A stretch of DNA of 64,000 bases. It comes from Photobacterium carnosum (GTDB lineage: Bacteria; Pseudomonadota; Gammaproteobacteria; Enterobacterales; Vibrionaceae). Under the pieces are notes generated by a model that was not told the DNA's origin, ran no database searches, and saw nothing but the letters and a program-made list of their open reading frames with translations. Numbering within the stretch: position 1 is the stretch's first letter; each line of letters starts with the position of its first letter. A program made the translations under genes and the position numbers. Of this stretch, positions 1 through 8,438 are shown piece after piece. The stretch covers positions 434,001 to 498,000 of the forward strand of contig NZ_NPIB01000001.1 of NCBI RefSeq assembly GCF_002849605.1, given 5' to 3'.

Positions 1-666
1 GAGCAAACCATCTCGCCACGCCTGCGCAGCTAAACAGTGAGAACGGTGGGCAAAAGCATCTTGTTCTTCACGACTAATAGCATGACTTTTTGCCATTTGT
101 TCCGCTGTTTGTCCCATGCTTAATCCGGTGGAATATTCAGCAACAGCGGGGGGAATAGGCATCAAATCTTTAACACCCAAGGTAGTGATTAATTTTAAAC
201 GTGCTGGCATTGTTTTAGCTTTACTGAGCGCTAATAATGTTGCTGCCATCTTTTTACTTACCCCAATAGGAAGCATTGAGGTTGAATCAGCGCCGCCAGC
301 AATACCAATATCTATCGTACCTGCCATAATGCTTTCTGTAACATTAACGGCAGCCTGAAAACTGGTTGCGCAGGCACGGGTGACACTATAAGCATCAGTA
401 TGGGCACTCATTCCCGTCCCTAATACGATTTCACGCGCAATATTGGGCGCTTCTGGCATTTGAACAACCTGTCCAAATACAAGTTGTTCAATTAACTGGG
501 GATCAAAATCAGCGGTTTGCAACATTTCGTTAATAACTAATTTGCCCAAATCAAGGGCTGATAAACGATCAAATACGGTTGATTGACGTGCGAATGGCGT
601 TCGTAAACCGCTAACAATAGCAATACGCTCACCGTTACGTGTGGTGATATGTTGAAGACCCGTCAT
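1..666 (-). CDS. fadI: 3-ketoacyl-CoA thiolase FadI, 5' part only (cut by window edge)
   Basis: FadI cleaves 3-ketoacyl-CoA to acetyl-CoA and a shortened acyl-CoA in the cytoplasm, as the beta subunit of the FadIJ beta-oxidation complex. The first 222 residues are visible. The nucleophile is Cys99 in TRACATSFQ, followed by the glycine-rich GIAGGADS. The stretch [13 protein letters not shown] identifies FadI rather than FadA. The ATG at 666 has a strong ribosome site (AAGGAG, 672-677) five bases upstream. The C-terminal half, with the second catalytic Cys and His, lies outside the window, and fadJ would be expected just beyond. A FadR-like operator overlaps the promoter, suggesting repression that is lifted by long-chain acyl-CoA. 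Confidence 0.95.
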   Translation of the reverse strand, partial: MTGLQHITTRNGERIAIVSGLRTPFARQSTVFDRLSALDLGKLVINEMLQTADFDPQLIEQLVFGQVVQMPEAPNIAREIVLGTGMSAHTDAYSVTRACATSFQAAVNVTESIMAGTIDIGIAGGADSTSMLPIGVSKKMAATLLALSKAKTMPARLKLITTLGVKDLMPIPPAVAEYSTGLSMGQTAEQMAKSHAISREEQDAFAHRSHCLAAQAWRDGLL

Positions 667-683
667 CGCAACTCCTTGTCACA

Positions 684-716
684 ATTATAATTAACCTACA
701 TCGTGAGGTCAGACCA
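684..716 (-). promoter_or_regulatory. fadI promoter with overlapping FadR operator
   Basis: On the minus strand a TATAAT -10 (684-689) lies 17 bases from a CTGACC -35 (707-712). The -35 sits inside TGGTCTGACCT (706-716), which matches the core of the FadR consensus (TGGTCNGACCA). FadR bound here would block RNA polymerase; acyl-CoA would release it. The match and overlap are seen in the sequence; regulation is inferred from the family. Confidence 0.7.
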
Positions 717-904
717 CATAATTGTAACCATAAAGTTATATAATTAAAAATATTTGTTTAAACTTTGCGATTAAATGACTTTAAAAGTAAAAAATACTCA
801 TGTTTAAATGGGTGAAAACATAGAAAAGATCAATACTATTTAAAAAAGGTATTGTTATGATGGAAGATCTATTTGCAAGGAATAATAATGCATATAATTA
901 AGAT

Positions 905-934
905 AAAAAAAAACCACACCCTTAGGTATGGTTT
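905..934 (-). terminator. orphan intrinsic terminator, minus strand
   Basis: Read on the minus strand, AAACCATACC / GGTGTGGTTT form a fully paired 10-bp stem (one G-U pair) with a four-base loop, followed by a run of Ts (nine in total, three of them in the stem). This is a strong rho-independent terminator, but no minus-strand CDS ends before it: fadI begins downstream at 666 and the next gene to the right is on the plus strand. It implies a non-coding minus-strand transcript. Confidence 0.6.
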
Positions 935-1140
935 GAATTGATGCAGAAATAAATCTACATAATAAAATAATCAATTAACATAAAGCCAATTGCAAATCAG
1001 GAAAACCCTGATAGGAGAAAGTAAAGTCAGCCTTCAAAAGGAAGTTGTCATCTTGCTCAACAGACGGTATTAACTATTATTAAGTTATTCAACTTAACCA
1101 TAGCCGTACCATCAGATGACGCGACCACTATAACCTACCA
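905..1140 (-). ncRNA. candidate small RNA ending at the orphan terminator
   Basis: The 607-bp gap between fadI and the sigma-factor gene has no convincing ORF. Besides the terminator it holds two small inverted repeats: ATCAGG/CCTGAT at 996-1012 and TTAAGTT/AACTTAA near 1079-1096. A leftward transcript ending near 905 would fold into several hairpins, as sRNAs do. I could not find a convincing promoter, so the right boundary is a guess. The alternative is an antisense or leader transcript of the sigma-factor gene. Confidence 0.25.
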
Positions 1141-1273
1141 CTCAAAACAGAATTTGCACCAGATCAATTTTATTGCGGTTTATGCTATCTAAACTAGAAA
1201 AAACATAATACATCATCCAAAGGCTATTAGATGACATCATTAATTGATGCAATAACGCTAAACAGGCACATCA

Positions 1274-1837
1274 ATGATAAAAAAATTTTTTAGTAACAAA
1301 AAGACTTCTACTACGGTCTGTTTAAATATGGATAAACAAAAACGTTATGAAGCCCTTGTTAGAGCTTGGCATCAAGACCTATATCGCTATGCGTATTGGC
1401 TCTGCCATGATCCCCATATTGCCGAAGACTTAGTGCAAGAAACATGTCTCCGCGCATGGAAATCATTAGATAATTTACAAGATGATAACGCAGCAAAAGC
1501 ATGGTTAATCACTATTTTACGTCGTGAAAATGCACGTAGATTTGAACGAAAGCAATTTGATTTAGTCGATATTGATGATCACCATATAGCCGATACTAAA
1601 GCCAGTGTTGAAATGGATACCGAACAATATTTACTACATCGATTAATTATGAAACTAGCCCCTGAATACCGAGAACCTCTGATACTACAAGTCATGGCTG
1701 GTTTTAATGGTGATGAAATAGCCGAAATCTTAAATCTTAATCGTAATACAGTAATGACTCGGCTTTTTCGTGCTCGTAACCAATTAAAAGAACAACTTGA
1801 AAAGAAAACAACTCAACGGGGGAATCATCGTGGATGA
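1274..1837 (+). CDS. ECF-family RNA polymerase sigma factor
   Basis: An extracytoplasmic-function sigma-70 factor that would direct RNA polymerase to a small regulon. Region 2 is seen in YRYAYWLCHDPHIAEDLVQET and LRAWKSL; region 4 is a helix-turn-helix in GDEIAEILNLNRNTVMTRL. The listed start gives 187 residues. The ATG at 1328 (MDKQKRYEALVRAW) gives 169 and better fits the usual ECF N-terminus; neither start has a good ribosome site. The 3' end overlaps the next gene by 8 bp, so the two are translationally coupled, the classic sigma/anti-sigma arrangement. Its target genes are unknown; neighbouring fadI and fadL suggest an envelope or lipid stimulus, which is inference. Confidence 0.85.
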   Translation: MIKKFFSNKKTSTTVCLNMDKQKRYEALVRAWHQDLYRYAYWLCHDPHIAEDLVQETCLRAWKSLDNLQDDNAAKAWLITILRRENARRFERKQFDLVDIDDHHIADTKASVEMDTEQYLLHRLIMKLAPEYREPLILQVMAGFNGDEIAEILNLNRNTVMTRLFRARNQLKEQLEKKTTQRGNHRG

Positions 1838-2564
1838 TCTAGAGTTTCGTCGCCGCCTTTTCGCGGATCCTAATGATAATGACCCGGAGCTGATTAAGAC
1901 TAAAAATCAGTCTACGACTAATCGTCATTTCTCTAATGAGTTGCAACAATTAGATCTTAAATTAAAACAAACGCTTAATGTTGATATTCCAGAAAACCTT
2001 GCCGATAGAATCTTGTTTCATCAGTCGAGTCAGGCACAACCTAAAAATCACTCGCCTTATAAACGTTATTTATCTTATGGATTAGCAGCATCAGTGATGT
2101 TTATTGTAGGAGTAATGGTCGGTCAGCAAGGTTTCTATCCTCAGCAGCCACAACAGCACGTTTTTGCGCCTGCATCAATGGCAACGATTGCTTTGCAACA
2201 TGTTAGTGCTGAAGCACAATTTGTTGAACATACAGATGAAGCTGTCACGTTACAGCAAGTGAATGCCAAACTTAAACCTTTTGGTACTAGTATGAACCAA
2301 TTACCCGGTCATATTTATTATCTTAATTATTGTGGCTTTGATGGTAACCGTGCATTACATATGGTTGTTGGTACGGATACAGGGAAAATGACAGTATTTA
2401 TAGTGCCGCAAACAAGTTCAAAAATAATAACCGGCAGAGATAAAAGCAACCAAAGCTTATTATTGCCACTGCAAGAGGCAAGCTTAATTATTGTTGGTGA
2501 TAAAGGCGATAAATTGATGCCCGTTGCAGAAAAACTAAAATCTGAACTTTATTGGCAAATCTAA
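1830..2564 (+). CDS. DUF3379 single-pass membrane protein, probable anti-sigma factor
   Basis: The protein begins VDDLEFRRRLFADP, matching the DUF3379 family found beside ECF sigma factors in Vibrionaceae. I chose the GTG at 1830 over the in-frame ATG at 1797 because a strong ribosome site (GGGGGA) precedes it and homologous proteins start MDDLEF. A cytoplasmic N-terminal part of about 85 residues is followed by one membrane helix (SYGLAASVMFIVGVMVG) and a periplasmic C-terminal domain of about 140 residues. That topology fits a membrane anti-sigma factor holding the upstream sigma factor. I see no ZAS zinc motif. Function is inferred from gene pairing and topology. A weak hairpin at 2576-2594 follows but lacks a T-run. 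Confidence 0.75.
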   Translation: MDDLEFRRRLFADPNDNDPELIKTKNQSTTNRHFSNELQQLDLKLKQTLNVDIPENLADRILFHQSSQAQPKNHSPYKRYLSYGLAASVMFIVGVMVGQQGFYPQQPQQHVFAPASMATIALQHVSAEAQFVEHTDEAVTLQQVNAKLKPFGTSMNQLPGHIYYLNYCGFDGNRALHMVVGTDTGKMTVFIVPQTSSKIITGRDKSNQSLLLPLQEASLIIVGDKGDKLMPVAEKLKSELYWQI

Positions 2565-2733
2565 CTTAGCCCTCCTTTCAGATAACAGCTGAAAACGCGA
2601 TATTAATAATTAAGTATCAAGTTTTCACTGTTATTTGTCATACGAATAGTAGCGAAAACTGCATAAATTCCGCGTAAAATGATACCAAATAAACCCAAAT
2701 GTTCGCTAGAAAGTATTTTTAACCACCTAAAGT

Positions 2734-2746
2734 ACTGGTCAGCTTT
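2734..2746 (+). promoter_or_regulatory. possible FadR half-site upstream of the first fadL
   Basis: ACTGGTCAGC matches the left half of the FadR consensus, but the right half is poor. It lies about 95 bp before the fadL start, in the 274-bp gap after the DUF3379 gene. FadR control of fadL is established in other gammaproteobacteria; this site is suggestive only. The rest of the gap holds no ORF. Confidence 0.3.
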
Positions 2747-2838
2747 GATCGAGTCCTCTCCCCCCCTACAATCATCGCCAATCAGTCATACATAGACTGG
2801 ACTTATAAATATAAATAGATGATCAGGAATCATAAAGC

Positions 2839-4056
2839 ATGAACAAGAAGCAGATATTCACACGCTCAGTTATTACTGTAGCCATCGCCTTAGCATCGTC
2901 ACAAACGATGGCTGCGGGTTTTCAATTAAATGCCCAATCGGCAACAGGTTTAGGTCGAGCATTCTCTGGTGATGGGGTTATTGCTGATAACGCATCAACC
3001 ATGGCAAAAAACGCCGCTTCAATGGCTCTTTTTGACGCACCAGCATTATCATTAGGTGTTATTGCCATTGATACTGATGTTAATGTTAAAAATACGTTAT
3101 ATAATAACAAACCGATTAATGACGCATCAATTGGTGGTACTAGCTATGCACCTAACATCTACTATATTCAACCAATTAACGATAAATTTTCAGTAGGTGC
3201 TTCGCTGTATTCAAATTTTGGTACTAAAACCGAATTTAAAGAAGGTTATAAAGCTGACCTTTTTGGCGGCTTAACGGACGTTAAAAGTGTTAACTTAGGT
3301 TTAAGTGCTGCTTACCGTATAAATCAACACTTTAGCGTGGGTGGTGGTTTAGACATTATTCATGGTAGCGGTAAACTACAACGAGGCCGTAATAACCCTC
3401 TTTTAGGTGGAAAAAATACGGTTGATATTGATGCAGATGGTATTGCACTAGGATATAACCTTGGTGCCATTTATGAATACAATCAGAATAATCGTTTTGG
3501 TTTATCATACCGCTATAGCCCAACAATAAAAGCCAAAGGTGATATTCACGCCCCAGGTAATTACAGTAATGAAAAATTAAAAATACCATTACCATCAATA
3601 CTTGAGTTCTCTGGCTTTAATAAACTTAACGATAAATTTGCCGTTCATTACAGCATTCAGTGGATTGAATGGAGTGCATTTGATCAATTAAGCACTACGG
3701 GTGGTAACTTTACTAAAGATTACCAATGGCAAAATAGCTGGCACTACTCAGTCGGTGGTACTTATTATCTAAACAACGATTGGACATTACGTGCAGGTTA
3801 CATGCACGACACCAGTGCTCAAGGTAATATTACTTCTATTTCAGTACCAGATTCAGACCGTAACTGGCTATCTGGCGGCTTTAGTTACCACTTAGATAGC
3901 AAATCAACTATCGACTTTGGTCTGACTTACCTAATTGGTAAAGATGTTGATGTTAGTGAAAGTCAATATTTAGCTCCTGGAATAAAGCCTTCAGTTAGTG
4001 CAACGACTCGTGCTAACGCATGGCTATACGGTCTTCAATACAGCCGTTCATTCTAA
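2839..4056 (+). CDS. fadL: FadL-family outer-membrane long-chain fatty acid transporter (paralogue 1)
   Basis: A 14-strand beta-barrel that passes long-chain fatty acids or other hydrophobic compounds across the outer membrane. A signal peptide of about 25 residues ends in TMAAGFQL, giving mature AGFQLNAQSATGLGRAFSG, the FadL hallmark hatch sequence. It ends in Phe (YSRSF), as outer-membrane proteins do, and is 405 residues, slightly short for FadL. Where FadL proteins have an NPA motif after the hatch (RNPA in the next gene), this one reads KNAA, a change in a conserved element. It may therefore have a different substrate or gating. A terminator follows, so it is probably monocistronic. Confidence 0.9.
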   Translation: MNKKQIFTRSVITVAIALASSQTMAAGFQLNAQSATGLGRAFSGDGVIADNASTMAKNAASMALFDAPALSLGVIAIDTDVNVKNTLYNNKPINDASIGGTSYAPNIYYIQPINDKFSVGASLYSNFGTKTEFKEGYKADLFGGLTDVKSVNLGLSAAYRINQHFSVGGGLDIIHGSGKLQRGRNNPLLGGKNTVDIDADGIALGYNLGAIYEYNQNNRFGLSYRYSPTIKAKGDIHAPGNYSNEKLKIPLPSILEFSGFNKLNDKFAVHYSIQWIEWSAFDQLSTTGGNFTKDYQWQNSWHYSVGGTYYLNNDWTLRAGYMHDTSAQGNITSISVPDSDRNWLSGGFSYHLDSKSTIDFGLTYLIGKDVDVSESQYLAPGIKPSVSATTRANAWLYGLQYSRSF

Positions 4057-4083
4057 TTTGAGCGTACAGCAATAACTGATTCT

Positions 4084-4113
4084 AAAAAAGAAGCCGCCAT
4101 GGCTTCTTTTTTT
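4084..4113 (+). terminator. intrinsic terminator of the first fadL
   Basis: A GAAGCC / GGCTTC stem with a five-base loop is flanked by an A-run and followed by seven Ts, 28 bp after the stop codon. Confidence 0.9.
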
Positions 4114-4414
4114 ATACGCGAAATAACATCTAATCTTTATTTTACCCATAATAACCAACCAAAAAACAAAGAATAACGGGCAATTAACTACAAATATAAA
4201 CGACTGTATTAACATTGTTTTTAGTACAGGTGTACGCTCAAATATAACTTCATTATAATTATCGAATGAATACTACCCGATAAAAAACTATAAAATCAAA
4301 CAACTCCAGCACAACACATTTAATGAGGCTATTTTATAAGATAGCTTTTAACGCAATTTATTGCTGCGAGTATCATTTACGTTATTATTTCCGTGAACAA
4401 TAAATTTTTCTAAT
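4114..4414. other. fadL-fadL intergenic region
   Basis: An AT-rich gap of about 300 bp with no ORF. It must hold the promoter of the second fadL. A perfect inverted repeat GCAATTTATTGC lies near 4355-4366, about 50 bp before that start, and could be an operator. I see no clear FadR site. The ribosome site before the ATG at 4415 is weak. Confidence 0.5.
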
Positions 4415-5680
4415 ATGACTAAAAATAAAATCACTTTAGCCTTAGCGATTACTGCAGCTATTGGTATCAGCAATCAAGCTTCTGCTGCTGGTTTTCAATT
4501 AGCCGAATACTCTGCTACAGGTCTAGGACGCGCTTTTGCCGGTGAAGCCGCAATGGCAGATAACGCCAGTGCTCAATTCCGCAATCCAGCAATGCTAACG
4601 TATTTAAAAGGCATCCAAATTTCTACGGGTGCTATTTATGTTGATCCCAATATTGATATTTCTGGTACCCATACATTATTAGGCCCAACAGGTAGTTCTG
4701 ATTTTGCTAATAATGCAATTATCCCTAATTTTTATTTTTCTCGCCCATTAACGGATAAAGCAACGATTGGTATTGCGTTTGGTACTCACTTTGGTATGCG
4801 CACCGATCTTGGTACTGATTTCAAAGCATCAATGTTTGGTAATCAAGCTGAGGTTCATACGGTTGAAATCAACCCTAACCTTGGTTACAAAATTAATGAT
4901 CAGTTAAGTGTGGGTGCGGGTGTTCGTTATGTTATGGGTAAAGGTCATTTTGGCGCAGCACTGCCAACTAATGCATCATTAGGTATGATGCAACCTTTAG
5001 CTGGAAAAAAACTAAAATACATGGAAGGCGAAGATAACGCTTGGGGTTGGCAAGCAGGTACAGCATGGCAGATTAATGCTGATAACCGTATCGGTATTAG
5101 TTATCAATCAGCGGTTAAATTAAACCTTGAAGGTCATGCTTCCGGCATTGGTTTTGATGGTACAGGCAAGGGTTCATACGCAGGATCGTTACCTATAGAA
5201 TTACCAGCGTCAGCTGAAATTGCAAGCTTCCATCAAATCGATGCTCAATGGGCAGTTCATGCAAGTGTTAACTGGACTGATTGGAGTACCTTTAAAAAGC
5301 TAGAAGCTAATATTCCACAACTTGGTGGCAATAAAAAAATTAAAGATGAAAATTGGAAAGATAACTACCGCTTTGCAATTGGTACCACTTACCAAGCGAC
5401 CAATAAGTTAGTCCTTCGCTCTGGTGTTGCTTATGACACTTCAGCGGTTAATGAAGCAAACCGTACCCAAACAATCCCTGAAACTGACCGTACATGGTTA
5501 AGTGTTGGTGCAGGTTATGCTTGGTCAGAAAACCTAACCCTAGATGCTGGCTTTACCTACATTTTCGCTAAGAATGCAAAAATGAAAGAAACAGATAAAG
5601 GTTTAGGTAATCAACAATTCAATGGCCAAACATCCGGTCACATTTGGTTAGCGGGTGTACAAGCAAGTTACCGTTTCTAA
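4415..5680 (+). CDS. fadL: FadL-family outer-membrane long-chain fatty acid transporter (paralogue 2)
   Basis: The canonical copy of the pair. A signal peptide ends in ASAAGFQL, giving mature AGFQLAEYSATGLGRAFAGE with the conserved FRNPAML hatch/kink motif intact. At 421 residues it is of normal length and ends in Phe (ASYRF) for BAM recognition. It imports exogenous long-chain fatty acids for the cytoplasmic beta-oxidation enzymes, of which fadI lies 4 kb away. It diverges from paralogue 1 across most of the barrel, so the duplication looks old. Two adjacent fadL genes near fadI also occur in Vibrio. Confidence 0.93.
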   Translation: MTKNKITLALAITAAIGISNQASAAGFQLAEYSATGLGRAFAGEAAMADNASAQFRNPAMLTYLKGIQISTGAIYVDPNIDISGTHTLLGPTGSSDFANNAIIPNFYFSRPLTDKATIGIAFGTHFGMRTDLGTDFKASMFGNQAEVHTVEINPNLGYKINDQLSVGAGVRYVMGKGHFGAALPTNASLGMMQPLAGKKLKYMEGEDNAWGWQAGTAWQINADNRIGISYQSAVKLNLEGHASGIGFDGTGKGSYAGSLPIELPASAEIASFHQIDAQWAVHASVNWTDWSTFKKLEANIPQLGGNKKIKDENWKDNYRFAIGTTYQATNKLVLRSGVAYDTSAVNEANRTQTIPETDRTWLSVGAGYAWSENLTLDAGFTYIFAKNAKMKETDKGLGNQQFNGQTSGHIWLAGVQASYRF

Positions 5681-5702
5681 CACAATATTATTGACAGAAA
5701 AC

Positions 5703-5733
5703 AAAAAGACCGCCGAAATGGCGGTCTTCTTTT
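5703..5733. terminator. bidirectional terminator between fadL and mlaA
   Basis: A perfect 7-bp stem GACCGCC / GGCGGTC with a GAAAT loop. It has a T-run downstream on the plus strand and an A-run upstream that gives a T-run on the minus strand. It serves the converging fadL and mlaA genes. Confidence 0.9.
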
Positions 5734-5752
5734 ATAGCTCTAACAAATAAAA

Positions 5753-6565
5753 TTAATCGTTATCAATTTCATCTAAATAACTATCATCAAACGTTGCAGC
5801 TGCTGGTTGATCACTGACTTTACCATCACTCGCGGTAAAGTTCTTATATTGAATATAAGCATCACGCGTAAATAAATATGGATCAGGCGAATTATTTAAC
5901 ATCGATTCTTGATTAACTAAGGCTGCACGATCTTCCATACCTTCAAAGATCCACTTACCTAAACCTTCCCAGAAGTTTAATAAACTTAATGGCAGATAGA
6001 GATCATCAACTGAATCAGTAAAACCACGGAAAGTAATCGGTCCATAAACAGGTAACATTAAATAAGGACCATTACCAACACCGTAATAACCCAATGTGTC
6101 GCCAAAATCACGATCTTGAACTTTGTTAATATCCGCTGCTGATGCGATATCAATCAGACCCGCTAACCCAAAAACAGTATTAATCCAAAAGCGGTTAAAA
6201 TGCGTTAGAGCGTCTTTACCATGCAATGTCAATAAGCTATTTACCATACCTGCTGGCTCATCAAGATTTGATAAAAAGTTAGTGATCCCCGTACGCGCAA
6301 ATGAAGGCGTATAGTTCACATAAGCAAGAGAGACAGGGCGAGCAACATACGGATCTAAATAATTAAAGTTAAAATCCCACATTGCGCGGTTAAATCCTTC
6401 AAACGGGTCATAAACTGTATTTACTGCTGTATTATCACCATCAATATGATCAGCAACATTGGTTGATACTGTTTGCTCGGTCGCTTTATCGGGTGATTGA
6501 GCACACCCCACCATGCCGAGGCTTAATATAATTATCAATAATAACTTTTTATTCAAAACATACAC
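5753..6565 (-). CDS. mlaA: MlaA (VacJ) phospholipid-transport lipoprotein
   Basis: MlaA removes mislocalised phospholipids from the outer leaflet of the outer membrane and passes them to MlaC and the MlaFEDB transporter. The sequence has a lipoprotein signal with lipobox MVGC, then the family core: DPFEGFNRAMWDFNFNYLDP, LDEPAGMVNSLL, FGDTLGYYGVGNGPYLMLP. At 270 residues it is of normal length with an acidic C-terminal tail. It is separated from ccmI by a terminator and is probably transcribed alone, though the gap is only 71 bp. The rest of the mla operon is not in the window. Confidence 0.93.
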   Translation of the reverse strand: MYVLNKKLLLIIILSLGMVGCAQSPDKATEQTVSTNVADHIDGDNTAVNTVYDPFEGFNRAMWDFNFNYLDPYVARPVSLAYVNYTPSFARTGITNFLSNLDEPAGMVNSLLTLHGKDALTHFNRFWINTVFGLAGLIDIASAADINKVQDRDFGDTLGYYGVGNGPYLMLPVYGPITFRGFTDSVDDLYLPLSLLNFWEGLGKWIFEGMEDRAALVNQESMLNNSPDPYLFTRDAYIQYKNFTASDGKVSDQPAAATFDDSYLDEIDND

Positions 6566-6570
6566 CTAAT

Positions 6571-6602
6571 AAAAAACAGGCTGAACATCAATATTCAGCC
6601 TG
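6571..6602 (-). terminator. terminator of the ccm operon
   Basis: On the minus strand a perfect 9-bp stem CAGGCTGAA / TTCAGCCTG with an eight-base loop is followed by TTTTTT. It lies between the ccmI stop and the mlaA start. Confidence 0.9.
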
Positions 6603-6636
6603 CTTTATTCACTTTAGCAATAAATCAATTAATTAA

Positions 6637-7926
6637 TTAATATTGCTTATTAATGACAAACGCTGTTTCTCCACCTAAGGGAGTTTGGCTGCTTTGGCCG
6701 TACCAATCACCCTGTTTAGTCATTACGTTACCATCGCTATCCACACGTGCTTTAATAATCATCTCTGATAATGATGATAGTTGTCGTTGTGGGATCATGC
6801 TGTCTTTATCTGTTAACGTCACCGTTAATGGAAATTTAGTTGATAATGGTAATTTCACTGCAGCAATCGGCATTGGTGAACCATCAGCATCATGTACCGA
6901 GATAATAATATCTCCCTGCTTTGGCAACACAACATTTTTACCTAGCGCTATAGTAGCAGTAACTTGCTTATCTGTATCGAGATTTTGCGTTTTAGGTTGT
7001 GTTGTTGTTTCATCAATTGCCGTTGGATCGGAGACAACTGCTGAGCCATCCGCACTGTTGATACGCATTTTTGCACGTTCAATACTACGGGTTAGCATTG
7101 GCGTACGTGAATCATTAGGACCGATAAGGGTTTTCATCATCGTCCAATAATCGACCGCTTGCTGATAATTTTTCTGCTCAAAGGCATCAAAGGCTAATAA
7201 CGACAATGCTTGAACGTTAGTATGATCGCTCTTGATCACCTGACGTAAAAGTTGACGAGCTAACTCACTTTGACCCGGCTTACCACTTAACATTAATGTT
7301 TGCGCATAACCTAAACGAATAGCGAGATCAACAGGATTAAGATCATAAGCACGTTTCATTGCCATTTCAGCCGTTGCACCATCGCGATTAGCAATAGCAA
7401 TTCGACCTAACAGTAACCATCCCATTGGATCATCACCGTCTTTGTGCAATTTAGTCCGCAATGCCAACGTAAGATCCGACATGTCTTGATCAGACAGTGG
7501 TTCATTCGCTGCATTATCACCCATTAGACGTTGTGTTAGCTCTGGTAAGCGATTTACAGCCTGATGCCATGCCTCAACTTTAGCACTGCTACCAACTGCG
7601 CCATAAACACCGTAACAAATACCCACAATCAAAATCAAACCCGGTACAAGCATTGCTGGGCTAACATGTATTGATTGTTTCTTTTCAGTAACAGGCAAGT
7701 CATCCAGTAATGTTTGTTGTAAGTCAGACACCATATCTTGCTGACTATCGACCAAACCTTCTTGGGATTCTTCTTCAAGCTCATGAATACGATCTTTAAA
7801 GAAGGCTTTATTAAGCTCATCTCGGCTTGCCGCATCGTCATGCTCTTTACCGATATACATCGGAATTACAAAGATGGCGATCGCAATTAAAACCAAGACC
7901 GCGGTTAAAATCCAAAACAGCGTCAT
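6637..7926 (-). CDS. ccmI: cytochrome c maturation protein CcmI
   Basis: CcmI (CycH) is the apocytochrome c chaperone of System I and presents apocytochrome to the CcmFH haem lyase. Two N-terminal membrane helices (FWILTAVLVLIAIAIFVIP and VSPAMLVPGLILIVGICYGV) flank a cytoplasmic loop. A periplasmic TPR region follows (about residues 160-270, for example WLLLGRIAIANRDGATAEMA), then a C-terminal beta-rich domain. At 429 residues it is a full-length two-domain CcmI. It is the last gene of the operon, overlaps ccmH by 4 bp (ATGA), and is followed by a terminator. Confidence 0.9.
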   Translation of the reverse strand: MTLFWILTAVLVLIAIAIFVIPMYIGKEHDDAASRDELNKAFFKDRIHELEEESQEGLVDSQQDMVSDLQQTLLDDLPVTEKKQSIHVSPAMLVPGLILIVGICYGVYGAVGSSAKVEAWHQAVNRLPELTQRLMGDNAANEPLSDQDMSDLTLALRTKLHKDGDDPMGWLLLGRIAIANRDGATAEMAMKRAYDLNPVDLAIRLGYAQTLMLSGKPGQSELARQLLRQVIKSDHTNVQALSLLAFDAFEQKNYQQAVDYWTMMKTLIGPNDSRTPMLTRSIERAKMRINSADGSAVVSDPTAIDETTTQPKTQNLDTDKQVTATIALGKNVVLPKQGDIIISVHDADGSPMPIAAVKLPLSTKFPLTVTLTDKDSMIPQRQLSSLSEMIIKARVDSDGNVMTKQGDWYGQSSQTPLGGETAFVINKQY

Positions 7927-8438
7927 TTATTTACCTTTGTCTGATTATTGGTAGCTTCAGTATCTTGCTGCGCCATTTCAGCCAACAACCCCTGCAAACG
8001 TTCCGACTCAACATCATCAAGTGGCTCATCTTTGGCTAGCTCACTTTTTTTGCGTGAACGATAAACCAAGATAGTAAAACCAATCACAATAAAGCCAATG
8101 GGACCGGCCCATAAGATTATTGTTGATGCTGTCACTGCAGGATCATACGTTACGAAATTACCGTAACGAGCAATCATATAATCAATGACTTGCTGTTTGG
8201 TTTTGCCTTCTTTTAACAGCTCGTAGCTTTTCAGACGCATATCTTCTGCTAAGGTCGCATTAGAATCAGCAATGCTGTTATTTTGACATTTAGGACAACG
8301 TAAAGTCTCTGTTAACTCTTGAAACTGCTTCTCTTGTGCTGGATTTTTAAAATCATACACATCAATTGCAGCCAATGCGGGTGCAACCATCGAAAAAGTC
8401 AGTCCAAGTGCAAACATTAAAGCAAAGAAGCGTTTCAT
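7923..8438 (-). CDS. ccmH: cytochrome c maturation protein CcmH
   Basis: CcmH (CycL) is a membrane-anchored thiol-disulphide protein that reduces the CXXCH cysteines of apocytochrome c before haem ligation. It shows a signal peptide, the redox motif LRCPKCQNNSIADSNA, and a C-terminal membrane helix (IILWAGPIGFIVIGFTILV). At 171 residues it is the short form without a TPR domain, which here is supplied by the separate ccmI. It overlaps ccmG and ccmI by 4 bp each, so the three are translationally coupled. Confidence 0.93.
   Translation of the reverse strand: MKRFFALMFALGLTFSMVAPALAAIDVYDFKNPAQEKQFQELTETLRCPKCQNNSIADSNATLAEDMRLKSYELLKEGKTKQQVIDYMIARYGNFVTYDPAVTASTIILWAGPIGFIVIGFTILVYRSRKKSELAKDEPLDDVESERLQGLLAEMAQQDTEATNNQTKVNK

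Noticed and set aside
116-358. 80-codon plus-strand ORF at the left edge
   Set aside because: It is antisense to fadI, whose reading frame is clearly the coding one.
6653-7150. 165-codon plus-strand ORF opposite ccmI
   Set aside because: Shadow frame; ccmI is supported by TPR and membrane-helix features and by operon context.
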